Positions 40,790-53,700 of a DNA stretch of 64,000 nt are shown piece by piece. The DNA is taken from positions 74,676,028-74,740,027 of the forward strand of contig NC_088295.1 of assembly GCF_032854445.1 (NCBI RefSeq). The letters are read 5' to 3'. The translations under genes and the position numbers were made by a program. Each line of letters begins with the position of its first letter. Position 1 is the first letter of the stretch. Under the pieces are notes generated by a model. The model saw only the letters and a list, made by a program, of their open reading frames with translations, was not told the DNA's origin and made no database searches. The DNA comes from Liolophura sinensis (taxonomy: Eukaryota; Mollusca; Polyplacophora; Chitonida; Chitonidae).

Positions 40790-42275
40790 ACTTTATGGGT
40801 GGGGGAAACTGGAGCGTGCAGAGTGAACTGCTACCCTTTGTCAGATGTGTTCATGGGTGGGGGAAACTGGAGCGTGCAGAGTCCTGTGTCAGTTGTGTTC
40901 ATGGGTGGAAGGAACTGGAGCATGCCGGGTGAACTACTGTCCTCTGTCAGTTGTGTTCATGGGTGAATGGAACTGGAGCGTGCAGAGTGAACTACTGTCC
41001 TGTGTCAGTTGCATTGATGGGTGGAAGGAACTGGAGCATGCAGTGTGAACTACTGTCCTGTGTCAGTTGTGTTCATGGGTGGAAACTGGAGCATGCCGGG
41101 TGAACTACTGTCCTGTGTCAGTTGTGTTCATGGGTGAAGGGAACTGGAGCATGCAGAGTGAACTACTGTCCTGTGTCAGTTGCGTTGATGGGTGGAAGGA
41201 ACTGGAGCATGCAGAGTGAACTACTGTCCTGTGTCAGTTGTGTTCATGGGTGGAAGGAACTGGAGCGTGCAGGGTGAACTACTGTCCTGTGTCAGTTGCA
41301 TTGATGGGTGGAAGGAACTGGAGCGTGCAGAGTGAACTACTGTCCTGTGTCAGTTGGTTCATGGGTGAAGGGACTGGAGCATGCAGAGTGAACTACTGTC
41401 CTGTGTCAGTTGTGTTCATGGGTGAAAGGAACTGGAGCGTGCAGAGTGAACTACTATCCTGTGTCAGTTGTGTTCATGGGTGGAAGGAACTGGAGCGTGC
41501 AGAGTGAACTTCTGTCCTTTGTCAGTTGTGTTCATGGGTGGAAGGAACTGGAGCGTGCAGAGTGAACTACTGTCCTGTGTCAGTTGTGTTCATGAATGGA
41601 AACTGGAGCATGCCGGGTGAACTACTGTCCTGTGTCAGTTGTGTTCATGGGTGAAGGGAACTGGAGCGTGCAGAGTGAACTACTGTCCTGTGTCAGTTGT
41701 GTTCATGGGTGGAAGGAACTGGAGCGTGCAGAGTGAACTACTGTCCTGTGTCAGTTGTGTTCATGGGTGGAAGGAACTGGAGCATGCCGGGTGAACTACT
41801 GTCCTGTGTCAGTTGTGTTCATGGGTGAAGGGAACTGGAGCGTGCAGAGTGAACTACTGTCCTTTGTCAGTTGGGTTCATGGGTGAAGGGAACTGGAGCG
41901 TGCAGAGTGAACTACTGTCCTTTGTCAGTTGTGTTCATGGGCGGAAACTGGAGCGTGCAGAATGAACTACTGTCCTGTGTCAGTTGTGTTCATGGGTGGA
42001 AGGAACTGGAGCATGCAGAGTGAACTACTGTCCTGTGTCAGTTGTGTTCATGGGTGGAAGGAACTGGAGCATGCCGGGTGAACTACTGTCCTGTGTCAGT
42101 TGTGTTCATGGGTGGAAGGAACTGGAGCGTGCAGAGTGAACTACTTTCTTGTGTCAGTTGTGTTCATGAGTGGAAGGAACTGGAGCATGCAGAGTGAACT
42201 ACTGTCCTGTGTCAGCTGCGTTCATGGGTGAAGGGAACTGGAGTGTGCAGAGTGAACTACTGTCCTTTGTCAGCA
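40790..42275. repeat. 58-bp minisatellite, about 25 copies
   Basis: The unit contains GTGTTCATGGGTGGAAGGAA, CTGGAGCGTGCAGAGTGAAC and TACTGTCCTGTGTCAGTT. Copies vary by substitutions (CATGC/CGTGC, AGAGTG/CGGGTG) and small deletions. Short open frames over it rotate through the three phases and are not genes. It fills most of the space between the converging COPA and ATPSCKMT genes. Confidence 0.95.
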
Positions 42276-43111
42276 TTGTTCGTGTTTGCAGGAAATGGGT
42301 GTGAGGAATAAACTACTGTTGTTTGTCTGTTATATTCATGGATGGTCAAACTTCCTCATTCATCTCTTATGTACGAGAGCAACGGGATACTCAATTACAG
42401 GATTAGGAAACAGACATTTGTTTGGCTTTATTCACTAAAACTTCTGTGTTATATTACACCATTTTCTCCGGAAATATTGACCAGATGATACGCCTCTTTG
42501 TTCGGTACTCTTTAAAAGATTAAATAGGGGTTTCTTTCCTTTAAAACAGTTGATCAAAAAGTTGATCAAAATTACAGAGTGGGGGGCTGACATTATAACA
42601 TCATAAATCAGACTTGATAAGCCCATAAAGCACTAAAAAAGCATTTTGTCAAGGTTTCAAAAATAACTGAATCAGCAGAGCAAAATATGGATGGTGTCAT
42701 TCACCCAAAATGGACAGATGAAGGGAGTAATATCCCATGTCAATGTTTGCTAATTTTAAATCATGAAAGTATTGTAACAATATTAAAATATGAAGAAAAG
42801 CACAGATATGCAGAGAAATAAGCATGTCCCATGTTTCCTCCTTTGAACATTAGAAGACAATCAGTGAGCAACGACAGAGTAGTTGTTCAATCACAAGTGT
42901 TTCTTGATGCCACTGACAGACATTTTGGATCAGACAAAACCAGAAACAAGTCCTACAAATCTGTTACAAAACACCCTTTTAAAATCACCTACTGAGAATG
43001 CATGTCAATAATGGGCTGTTTCACCTGCCCTAAACAGTCAAGATTCCAGATATGAAATAACATATTTGTTTATCACATTATTTATCGGGGCCAGTTACCT
43101 CCCATCACTGT
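42276..43111. other. Unique sequence between the minisatellite and the ATPSCKMT repeat, no gene seen
   Basis: AT-rich and without recognisable coding sequence. A minus-strand AATAAA (42427-42432) could be a polyadenylation signal for ATPSCKMT, but it is about 1 kb beyond the stop codon. Confidence 0.4.
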
Positions 43112-43597
43112 TACAAGCTCATATCTGTGTAACCACACAGTGTTTACCAGAACCTATAGTCCTCACAACCTCCCACTGAGGGAGGGGCAAATCTACAGGC
43201 CACAACACGGCCATCCTCGCACCACATGTGTCATGAGTTGTCATGTCTGTATAACCACACAGTGTCTATACCAGAACCTATAGTCCTCACAGGCTCCCAC
43301 TGAGGGAGGGGCAAATCTACAGGCCACAACACGCCTATCCTTGCACCACACGTGTCATGAGCTGTCATGTCTGTATAACCACACAGTGTCTATACCAGAA
43401 TCTATAGTCCTCACAGACTCCCACTGAGGGAGGGGCAAATCTACAGGCCACAACACGCCCATCCTCGCACCACACGTGTCATGAGCTGTCATGTCTGTAT
43501 AACCACACAGTGTCTATACCAGAACCTATAGTCCTCACAGGCTCCCACCGAGGGAAGGGAAATCTACAGGCCACAACACACCCATCCTTACACAACT
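43112..43597. repeat. 124-bp tandem repeat, four copies, derived from the last coding exon of ATPSCKMT
   Basis: Units start at equivalent points 43131, 43253, 43377 and 43501 (periods 122, 124 and 124). The rightmost unit overlaps the coding end of ATPSCKMT. The three others lie beyond its stop codon, on the 3' side. The three extra copies read AGGGAGGGGCAAATCTACAG where the coding copy reads CGAGGGAAGGGAAATCTACA. That difference adds one base and breaks the frame. Confidence 0.93.
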
Positions 43598-45656
43598 CCT
43601 TCTCAAGTTTCTCTTCAAGGGGTGGCATCTGCGAACAGAAATTAGGATGTAAACCAAAACAGAATCCTGACGGACAACTCAATGTGAAATTATAATCAGT
43701 GATTGGATACTATGACAATAATAAGAGTGACAGTTCAGTGGTAACGGGTGCAATTCCTAATCACAGGTACACACGATGTGGGTTCAATCCTGAACAGGGA
43801 ATTTCTAGAGTGCCCAGCTTTCGTTATTAGCAAGATCTTGGTGAAGATAAACAGTTGTACAGTCTTACATTTGTTAAAAAAGAACTTATCTTCCATCAAT
43901 AGGCCATGTAAGTTTGCCCATCACTCAATGGAAAATATGTCAACAACATGTCAAAGGTCAGTGGTTTAACTATCAAATAAATAAATTACTATTAGCATGA
44001 AATAATATAAAATTTCACAATCCTGAGGTTGGTCTTTGTGCATCGCTAGCACAGTCATGCACATCTACCATGGTAACTATATCTTACCATGAATGTTACA
44101 CCAGACACATACTACCAATGCGTCATAAGACAGGTCTCTGGTGCAGAAAACAAAATGTTGTATAACCAGTTGGCCCTACTTACAACTGTTGAAATCATTC
44201 ACATTATTACAGGACAGGTGATCAGCTGACTCCAACACTCACCATTTTATCCACTCCAAAAATAACAATATTGTTGTACTTCTTCAAGTTAGTCTGCAAA
44301 GACAAGAAAATAACATTTTATCAGAGATTAGCATAATTCAAGTACTACTCTTTGAGTACACAAAATTATGCGAGCACACATATTTTTTTCTTAATTTCTC
44401 CCGACACGTACAGAAGTGTCTTTGCTCTGGGGGTTTCTGATTCTAGTTTAAAGGATGCCTAGTGAATCTAGCTGTTTGTTAGACATGTACAATCGATGGG
44501 ATTAAAACAAACCTTCCAAAGATCTTGTCTGAAAAACTTTGCATTCTGACTCAGTCCAAATCTCCAAGCACTGAACTTGGAATAGAAAACCAACCATGGA
44601 TTTAGTTCTACGCCATATGCTTGGAACCCAGCCTTAGCAGCCTCCAGCACCTGTGGACAACAACAGAAGCTAAGTTAACATCTTTTTGAGCTACTTACAC
44701 AGCATATGAATACATGAACATAGTACTGTTGCCTTTAATACCTTGTGTATTCACTAGACCGGGACTGCTGTGATATTAGTTTTGGCAAAATTTTGTTCCG
44801 CCATGGATGCCCCAGATCAATGTCGGAGCGCACTCCATTCGAAAACATGAGACAAAACTTATCAAACACTTATGTTCCTTATCTTTTTGTCTGAAGATTC
44901 ATCGTAACCACAACATCGATCTGTTATTTCAAAGTGAATGGCTGTACAGACAACCTTGACAGGTGAAAAAGGCAGGTAACTGCATCAGGTTTTTAAATGG
45001 AGCGCGCTCTGATGTTGGTTTGGGGCTATCCTTGGCGAACAAGATTTGGCCAATTCTAACATCTGATTATGTATTTACATACTTATCATTAATTCTGCCT
45101 TTATACTACACGTATCCATTTTTTATGACAAAGTCTATAAACGTCATCCCACATGTGCTGAGTATAGAAAATTATCTGAAAATCATCAATTGTATGCACT
45201 GGAAGTTCAGATGCCTGATGTCGCCAAGCGCAATTAAGGGGGATTACTCCTACCGGCAAACTACAGAAGATGTTGATGTTGGAAAACAAGCAAAAGATAA
45301 CATTATGCACACCGAAACTGTGGAGACTTCAATAATATTGTAAACTGACAACACCATAAATCTATTACAATTCTTCCGTCTCCACTGCCAATGTCAATCA
45401 GAGTTCCTGATCGGCCCTCAAGAACTGATAATACGTTTCGAACTTGGGCAGTTGTGGCCGGAACGAACGGCAAGCAGATCTTCCTCAATGCCGGTGTAAG
45501 AAATGGTGCTGTCGCGGCGTAGATCCCACCGAAAACGACTCCTGAAATCCCAAGAATTACTACTCCTCTCCGTGTCAGCTTCGCTGGTGTCTTCGTTTCA
45601 TCTGAAATGGTCTGTTGAAGAAAGTCATCATTGCTTCCTTTTGATACCCCGGCCAT
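43479..45656 (-). CDS. ATPSCKMT: ATP synthase subunit c lysine N-methyltransferase, complete, four exons
   Basis: Exons on the minus strand: 45369-45656, 44513-44650, 44243-44293 and 43479-43628, all ending in phase 0. They total 627 bases, 208 residues plus TGA (human about 233). The enzyme trimethylates a conserved lysine of the mitochondrial ATP synthase c-ring using S-adenosylmethionine. Residues 31-48 are a hydrophobic membrane anchor ([18 protein letters not shown]). [16 protein letters not shown] follows, then the SAM-binding loop DIGSGDGRI at 88-96, [30 protein letters not shown], and [10 protein letters not shown] with GIDTVWLY near the end. All are family signatures. The start ATG is 45654-45656; the next in-frame codon upstream that matters is a stop. 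Exon 1 uses donor GTAATA directly after GRI, which restores the family spacing [14 protein letters not shown]. The C-terminus ends RHDSS, about 20 residues shorter than human, and this end lies in a tandem repeat. Confidence 0.94.
43725..43800 (+). mobile_element. Possible tRNA-derived SINE head
   Basis: GTGACAGTTCAGTGGTAACG resembles an A-box and GATGTGGGTTCAATCCTGAA a B-box, at a tRNA-like spacing of about 50 bases. It does not match families A or B, and no tail was found. A real tRNA gene is unlikely because stems do not pair well. Confidence 0.35.
44781..45057. mobile_element. Foldback MITE-like element with arms of about 65 bp, in ATPSCKMT intron 1
   Basis: TTGGCAAAATTTTGTTCCGC ... GGAGCGCACTCCATT on the left is the imperfect reverse complement of AATGGAGCGCGCTCTGATGT ... 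TTGGCGAACAAGATTTGGCC on the right. A related fragment is in COPA intron 1. Confidence 0.72.
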
Positions 45657-47727
45657 GTGCACATTCTTACCACAGCTGGATCAAGGGGGACAACTTTGCT
45701 ATTACTTTCCATCATACCTAAAAACCCGTACCATATATTGTACTCCGCACAAAAAAAAAACCGGACCAAAGAAACACAACCAAACATTTCTGACCCCCAC
45801 AATGTAACACACGTGACTGTATATTATCATAAATTATCAAACTTTCAAATGTTAATAAATTTGAATGTGAAAGGCCCCTTTCCATCGTGACATTCATAGG
45901 CCAGCCTAGCTTTTCATTGCAAATAATGAGAAACGAATTCATTGCTTTGCTCTAAACAATGAACCTTTAACTTCATGTCTGGAAGATGGTTTGTAAAGCA
46001 GGAAGGGATAAACTCTATGCTAAATAATTTCACTCAAATTTGAGTGACAACAGAACATTGTAAATTAATTAGTATTGCTGAACATGAATTAAAACTTCAA
46101 AGAGTATAATGCCGTACCAGTACAGTTCTTTGGATGTAATTTTTGGGAATCCTCAAATTTGATCTTTTAGAATGTCTTCAATACTGGGTCACTTATATTA
46201 AGTCATTCTGAACCTTGGTTTGATTGGTGCTTTTTTACGTCTTACCAGTACCCGAAAACATTTCACTTATGCCTATACGACCACGGCCAGGATTATGGTG
46301 GAAACCAGCCTGGGGGAAGCCCACGACCATCTGCAGGCTGATGGCAGACCTTCCCACCTACAGCCACATTGGTGAGAGGCTCCTGGGTCATTGTGCTGAG
46401 CTGGTACACTAACCACCTGCACCACCCTCATGCTGAACTCAGTCCCCTGGGCTCAATCCCCTGGGTTCAACCTAATGCCAAACCAAATGAATGAATAAAT
46501 AAATGAGGCCATTCTGGTAGAGTGTAAAGCCTAAAAACCACCCAGACCGTTAATCAATCAGTCTTTGTTTCAAGATTTTTATTTAAAGGGCAATGGCTGG
46601 CAACAACACTGAGATTGCTGATTTAAGCCTCTATAACTTGCATGCTTGAATTCGCCTGTATCACCAAGACACTATTTCGGAATGTTCAGTGTTTGAAATG
46701 GACTACTATCCATATACATATGTGGGCTATTTGTTTTCAGATCCCCATTTCCCCGTCCCATTTAGAGAGGCTGCATAATAAAAATTACCTCACACAGAGG
46801 CTGATAGTTCAAATTAAATGCCTCAGTTAGGGCCATCCCATCTGAGAAGTAGCATTCTAAACTTTTTCTTTAACAGAGGAAAATAGTTCAAATTAAATGT
46901 CTCGATTTTTTAATCTCAGAAGTCTTATCCTTTTTCAGGCCTGATGATTCTCATAATCTTGTTCAAAATGGTACCTATCAGTAAAAAAGAAAAAAACATG
47001 AAGAAAGGGACTCATTTTGGATTTATATTTTAATATGCAATAAATTACTTCCTCCACATCACAAAGTAAGGGTTGAATCATGAATATATGTGTATGTAAT
47101 ATGTTACACATCAGGTGAAAAAGAATATCAGCACTGGATATTTTTAATAATCACATAACAATCTAGAAACTATACAACTAACTAACATATTTGTTCCTGG
47201 ATACAAATCAAAAACAGCAAAATTAACTACATTGTTCTCTGCAATAACCATATAGAAAACTTATTTCAACATTGCTTACCCTCAAAAGTATGAAAAATTA
47301 CAAAAATATAAAACAGTAAACAGGCTTAAGACTAACAAATGTATCAAACATACTTCTATGTTTACAGATCAAAAAACTATTCAAGATCATAAACCCTGCA
47401 TCCAACACAGAGTTCATGATAATGTAAAACCATGTAACAAATATACTTGAATATTATAATATAGTAAAGATGTCATCAACTTTATACCTTAAAATCACAT
47501 AAATTTGAGAAAACATGTAAAGTGCAATTATATTTTGCAAGTAAATTGCATTCAGCAAAGTATAAAAAAATATCCCATTGTAACGATATGACACCGATAT
47601 AATCCAACAAAATCTAGAATATAAGTTCATATGAAATTTAAGCGTTGAAAACAAATTGGTGACATAAAATTTACATCAGATAATGTTATTGCAATTCTTT
47701 TAACGCTTCATTTATTTTCATCATGAT
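45657..47727. other. Region between ATPSCKMT and MOCOS, no gene seen
   Basis: The ATPSCKMT 5' flank and the MOCOS 3' flank. A SINE family A copy is at 46212-46424. On the minus strand an AATAAA lies at 47711-47716, only 11 bases beyond the MOCOS stop codon, and could be its polyadenylation signal; other AT-rich sites follow. No open frame here has recognisable similarity. Confidence 0.6.
46212..46424 (-). mobile_element. tRNA-derived SINE, family A, internally deleted
   Basis: GTTTGATTGGTGCTTTTTTACG, AACATTTCACTTATGCC, GCCCACGACCATCTGCAGGC and ACATTGGTGAGAGGCTCCTG follow the family order. A block of about 50 bases between the body and head is missing relative to full copies. Confidence 0.82.
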
Positions 47728-50700
47728 TTATAATATGTTGACCACATCTCCTACACACAATGTAGATGAACCGGACTTTTCTGTTTCCCAGCGTAAATAA
47801 ACACCAAATGGTATCTAGGAACAAAAAGAAATAACATACTGAACAATCAACTTAGTATTTTGATGTATTCAGATAAATTTCTTCAGCTAACCGCGATACA
47901 TCTGGACAAATTAAAAGTATTTATTTATTTGATTTGATTGGTGTTTTAGGCCGTACTCAAGAATATTTCACTTATAAAACGCCGGCCAGCATTATGAAGG
48001 GAGGACACTGGACAGAGCCTGAGGGAAACCTACGGCCATCTGCAGTTGCTGGCAGACCTTCCCACATAAGGCCGGAGAGGAAGCCAGCATGAGCTGGACT
48101 TGAACTCACAGCGACCGCACTGGAAGGCTCCTGGGTCATTGCAAAGAGCTGATGTTCTATTCCATTTATTTATTTCACTCTGTTTAACACGTGTTAAAAC
48201 ATCAACCATTTTATTAGGTTATTTTCCTAAACAAACAGCTCCATAATTTTGTGCATTTTTGACTGAGAATGGTTTTTATGGCAGAACTTGAGTGATAATA
48301 TATTCAATAATGTACTGGATTTTTCCCACAATTCAGAACGCATCTTCTTTTCTGTACATATGGATTTCAAATTGACCTTAACAGCTGACCTTTCCTCCCC
48401 TCCATGACCCGAGAGTTCTTAGAGGCTCGTTGTTCTTCTCTCCTGTCCTCTGATCCATGCTCACCATCTGACAACGACTACAACGTCCTTGACTCTGAAG
48501 GTCACAAACACAGTGATAGAAAAAATCAAAATAATGTGAAAGTTTTCAGCATTAATAATACACGTATCTGTGATTTGTTCGTAGCTTTAACATTTACATA
48601 TATTTCCATTTTTTTAGTCTCTTCTTTACATGTAAAATCTCTTCCTTTTCCACCCCTGTAAAGGTAATATTTATAAAAATTTCTCCACATGATGGTGTAT
48701 AAAGGTGTAATATCACTAAATACAACCTAAATTATTTTGATGTTGAAAACAGAATGAAATGACAAAAAATTGACCAGTACTTCGTACTTAAGACTATTTG
48801 ATTTGTGAAACAGCAACAAAGAATGACCAGAGAAGTATACAATATACTGGAAGTGGTTAAATAAAATATCGTACAGCACCACAGAGACAAGCTGAAACAA
48901 AACTGTACGCTCCTGTAGAGGTACCACAAAAAGTGGAATATAACGTAGAAGTGATAAAAACATTGTTCAATATCCGCAAAAAAGTTAAAAGTTTACCACA
49001 AAAGAGATTTCTCCAATCCTAATCAAGTTCCAAGATTCTTCCTCAAATGCCTCTTTACCCTTTATGACCAGGTTACCTCGGAAACGATCGATCAAGTTTT
49101 CTGTGTCTGAAAAGACAGTTTCAACAAAACGTTAAACATGCATGTTAATGACAAGAGTCAGCAGATGAAAAATATGAGTACAGACAACGACTATGGCATG
49201 ACTATACATCTTATCCTTTATAATGTGTACAGACAACGACTATGGCATGACTGTACATCTTATCCTTTATAATGTGTACAGACAACGACTATGGCATGAC
49301 TGTACATCTTATCTTTTATAATGTGTACAGACAACGACTATGGCATGACTGTACATCTTATCTTTTATAATGTGTACAGACAACGACTATGGCATGACTG
49401 TACATCTTATCCTTTATAATGTGTACAGACAACGACTATGGCATGACTGTACATCTTATCTTTAATAATGTGTACAGACAATGACTATGGCATGACTGTA
49501 CATCTTATCCTTTATAATGTGTACAGACAACGACTATGGCATGACTGTACATCTTATCCTTTATAATGTGTACAGACAACGACTATGGCATGACTATACA
49601 TCTTATCCTTTGTAATGCATTAAAACTATCTGATTGTTATGCTTAGTCAATGATTTAAAACAGCAATGTGAACTACCAAGCTCTTCAACTAATACATATC
49701 TATAGATAGAATATGAAATTTAAAGAGACTTTTACTCCACACCACAAAGAAAAGCTTTTAATTATTTGTTCTTTCTAGGAAGTTACATTTACACATTTGC
49801 ATCAAATTCACACAAAAGACTGATTACATCTTTTTTTTTTACACGTGACTAAGCAAATACATTGTATAAACACTCCAAAAAAGTCCTCACCCATGACTGG
49901 TTCATCGTGGAATTTCTCCTGGTTCTCCTGTAGTTTTTCCTGTAACCTAGCAACACTGGCCCTGTTGATCAGCAGGAACTGAGACTGGTTGGTCAAAGCC
50001 ATGGGAGCAGATGTCTGCTTCGTTGTCTTGTCTAAGAGTAGTAAACACCAACACACAATAGGATTCTTTAGAAACAGATCCCAACTTGCCATATAAATTA
50101 GCCACATTCATACAAGTCTGCTGAAATTTAGTTTACCACAAAAGAGATTTCTCCAATCCTAATCAAGTTCCAAGATTCTTCCTCAAATGCCTCTTTACCC
50201 TTTAAGCCATGGGAGCAGATGTCTGCTTCGTTGTCTTGTCTGAGAGCAGTAAATACCAACACACAATAGGATTCTTTAGAAACAGATCCCAACTTGCCAT
50301 ATAAATTAGCCACATTCATACAAGTCTGCTGAAATTTACACTGACTATCTGCTTCAAACTTAGTTTCAATTTCAAACTATCATTTGCATTATCTGCTTAG
50401 TTTGATTCTGCAGAACACAGCTTTATATTAGCATAGGCCATCACAACATGGTTATCTAAAATAAGACCTGTCCCAGGGATCACAAAGTGATCTTAGACCC
50501 TAGTCAAAACTTCAATCATTAAACTTCATCTGTTCCTTTCTGTCATTTTAGCAGAAATTTGTTCTGCAGCAACTTACCCAGAATTTACATTGTTAAGCAA
50601 ATTTTTGACCTTGTTACGTGAGAAATAACAATTTCAAAGTGATATGAAATTTTTGACTTAAGTCTAAGATTGTTGGTCAGGTCAAACCAACCAGAGTTAC

Positions 50701-53700
50701 AAACTCAAAATCCAAGATTTGACAGCCACTCTACCATCAAACTCCAACCAAATGTATTTCTCAAGGCATTTAAGCAAGAATGAATGTGATGAACAAAGAT
50801 GATCTAAATAAAAAAAAACCAATACACAGCCATTTTGAGGACGAGGGGAGCTAATCACTCACAGCTATCACATTTTCACATTTATTATCTCCCTTGACCC
50901 AATCTCTCCTCTGCCACACCCACCTGCATCCTTCAGTTTACTTTGCCTCTCATCATCACAAGCCTGCTGTATCAGTCTACATCCTGGTCTTCCAAGAGCT
51001 TTTGCTAGCCAATCGGATACCTCATCACCACAATCTGTACCACTAACCCTACAATGGAAAACAATCGCAACCTGTTTGAGTGAAATCTAATAAATGTGTT
51101 CCACAGGTGATAAAATCTGGTAACTTGACCCCCACATTACCTGGTGCTTGGCCGTACCTTAACACAATGAAAGACTCAAATATTGAGTAAAATTTTCAGC
51201 AGGTGAGGCTATGTTACATAAGATTGCACATTCAAGTAAAGCTGTAATTTTTAGTTGTGATGTCATCTGTATTTTGCTACATGACCCATTCTGCTCATGC
51301 CCATCTGATCAAATAAAAAACACCCAAAACTTCTGCCTGGTTTACTTTCAGATGGTGATGTCATTTGTATCTAGAGAAAACTGACCTCAGTATTCATGAA
51401 GCAGAAAATTCCCTAGTACACTTCCTGTCAATAGAAAGCTTGATCTAAACATGTAACTAAACTTTCTAGTCTCTCCTTCAGTTAACATGGCCATCAAGGG
51501 CCCTGAAATGTTACTTTCAAACTCTTCCACAGTGAATGCTGACAATGTGTAGATGTACATGTCGTTACCTGTCACCGCAGACTTTACTGGAGCAGGGTGG
51601 GGACTTGGACGCATCCCTAGGGGGCAGATCTATAGGCACTACATGGGGACTGACACCTGTAGATACATCACGGGGGACAATGAGAATGAGAAAGGAAATA
51701 ATAAACACCAATAAATACCATTACACATAAATACACATCGCTTGGGACAGGATCATATATAAAATGACAAATAGAAGACATCTCCTATAGTTATTTAACA
51801 TTTAATATAAGTTTCCTATATTGTACAAAGGTAATTTCTCAACCTTTTCACATAAGAAACAGCAACTTTCAGTGCAATTTATACACACTTTTAATTCAAG
51901 ATTTTGAAGACAATTGGTTGGATGGGCCAATTTCAGGGCTTCATAAAGAGTATAATTTATGAGTTTACACAGAATAATGCCTTCAGAATATGCCTGAGTA
52001 AACACCTTGCAATCACGCGAAAAAGTTGAAGTGTAAGACGAAGAGGAATATATCTTATCAATAACTGACCCTGAAACATTTCTGTGATCATTTAATGAAA
52101 AGTTTGTACCCAGAGTTCACTGGGTTACTGGGCCCTTAAAGAATCTCTGAAGAACAAACCTCGAAAGTTTAAAATAAGTTTTCTCTGTTTTAAGTCCAAC
52201 TGTGGCTGGAGCTGACATAACTTTGGCTCCCTCTTCTGACTCAGGGAAACCCCGCTGTCACTGATGATCATCCAGTTCCTGTCATACAGAAAACCCTTAG
52301 GACCAATTTGCCACTCTGTCACCTGTCACCAACAGACAATGCCATTAGATTACATCACAGACATATACCTGACAGATGTCCATGTCCTTATTTTTTCACA
52401 CATTTGCTGTTGTCAGAAGTTAACATAAATAAAGGTGTTATCCATCAGCATTGCCCGGATCAACGCTACTGGACCACTTCTGGTAGCCCGATGTCTATAA
52501 AGTTTATGATAATGGGAAAACACATAAAAAAAATGGAAAGGAATGTACTGGATGTGATCGCCAGGCCTCATTTGGCCATGTACTGAAGACCAGCATGGGG
52601 GATAGGCGGCTTTGATCTTCTGCTGATAGGGGAGGACAAAAGACAGAAAGGATATATTGTGGCAAAGTTAGTGCCCAGAGCGAAAGACAGAAAAAAATAC
52701 ACTGCTGCAGAGCTGATGATCGTTCCCATGGTAAACTGCAGTCAATGGTTTCTTGCAGTCTAGCACGAAGCTCCCGTGTTATTTTCATTGGACAGGTTTC
52801 TCAATTTTTTGTTGGTTTTTGGTCATATCATGTAAACAACACAAAGTACAAAAATAATTCTTGCAGATTTGTAATGGTGAGCTCAAGGGGCACCAGATAC
52901 TGTGTTTTAAAAACTGACCTACTTTTGAGCAAAGCTCATTGGTCAGTTTTGGTCTTATCTGCATGCCAAACTAAAATTTTGTACAATATGTGTAGGGCGA
53001 TCCGCCTAAAAACTGTGAACAAAAAGTTTATCTCTATAGGTTTTTTCTGTTTTGGAGAAAAAAATTTTTTTAGCCTATCAACAAAATTCAAAATGGTCAT
53101 GAAATCTCACCACTGGTAAAACAGCACAAAATGTCAAAAGTTGTTTCATATGTTCCTCATTAAGACTCCAAAGTTTGGTTTTCAACCTTTAACAGTTTTC
53201 GAGATATTGTTAGCGTTCGCTAAGAATAATAATAGCATACTAGCGTGGACCCCTAATAATCTGAACAATTTCATGAGGTGTCCCCCTAGGATACTAGCAT
53301 GGACCCCAAAATATGGGGTAGAAAGCTTTGAGGAAAAGGCCTCTAACAATTGAAGTAGGCATCACTAAATGGACCACTTAAAACTATGCATAAATATACT
53401 TTCAATTACCTTTTTAAAATTTTGTTAAGAGATTTAAAAGGTGTCAAACGTTCGCATTCAAAGGAGGTGGGCTTTGTGGACAATACTGTAAGAATTTAGA
53501 AACTCAGATTTCACAGGAAGTTTATCCAAATCAAATCACGACAGTGAATGTTGTAATAACCTTTTTTCCCGTGAGTAAAAGATTACTGAAATAATGCTCC
53601 CCAAAAATTTCTTCCTTCGGGTGAAGGTCAGGAAAAAAGGTGACGTGACGTCAGAGTTCCTAGATACCATCAGTATGGCTCATAACAGACATAATATTCA

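Noticed and set aside
41238..41507. Cys/Trp-rich open frame in the 58-bp array
   Set aside because: Repeat artefact; the frame shifts through the unit and is broken in neighbouring copies.
50128..50319. Minus-strand open frame containing KGKEAFEEESWNLIRIGE as an extra MOCOS exon
   Set aside because: It is the duplicated chimeric block; in the phase set by the preceding exon it hits a stop, so it is listed as a pseudo-exon.
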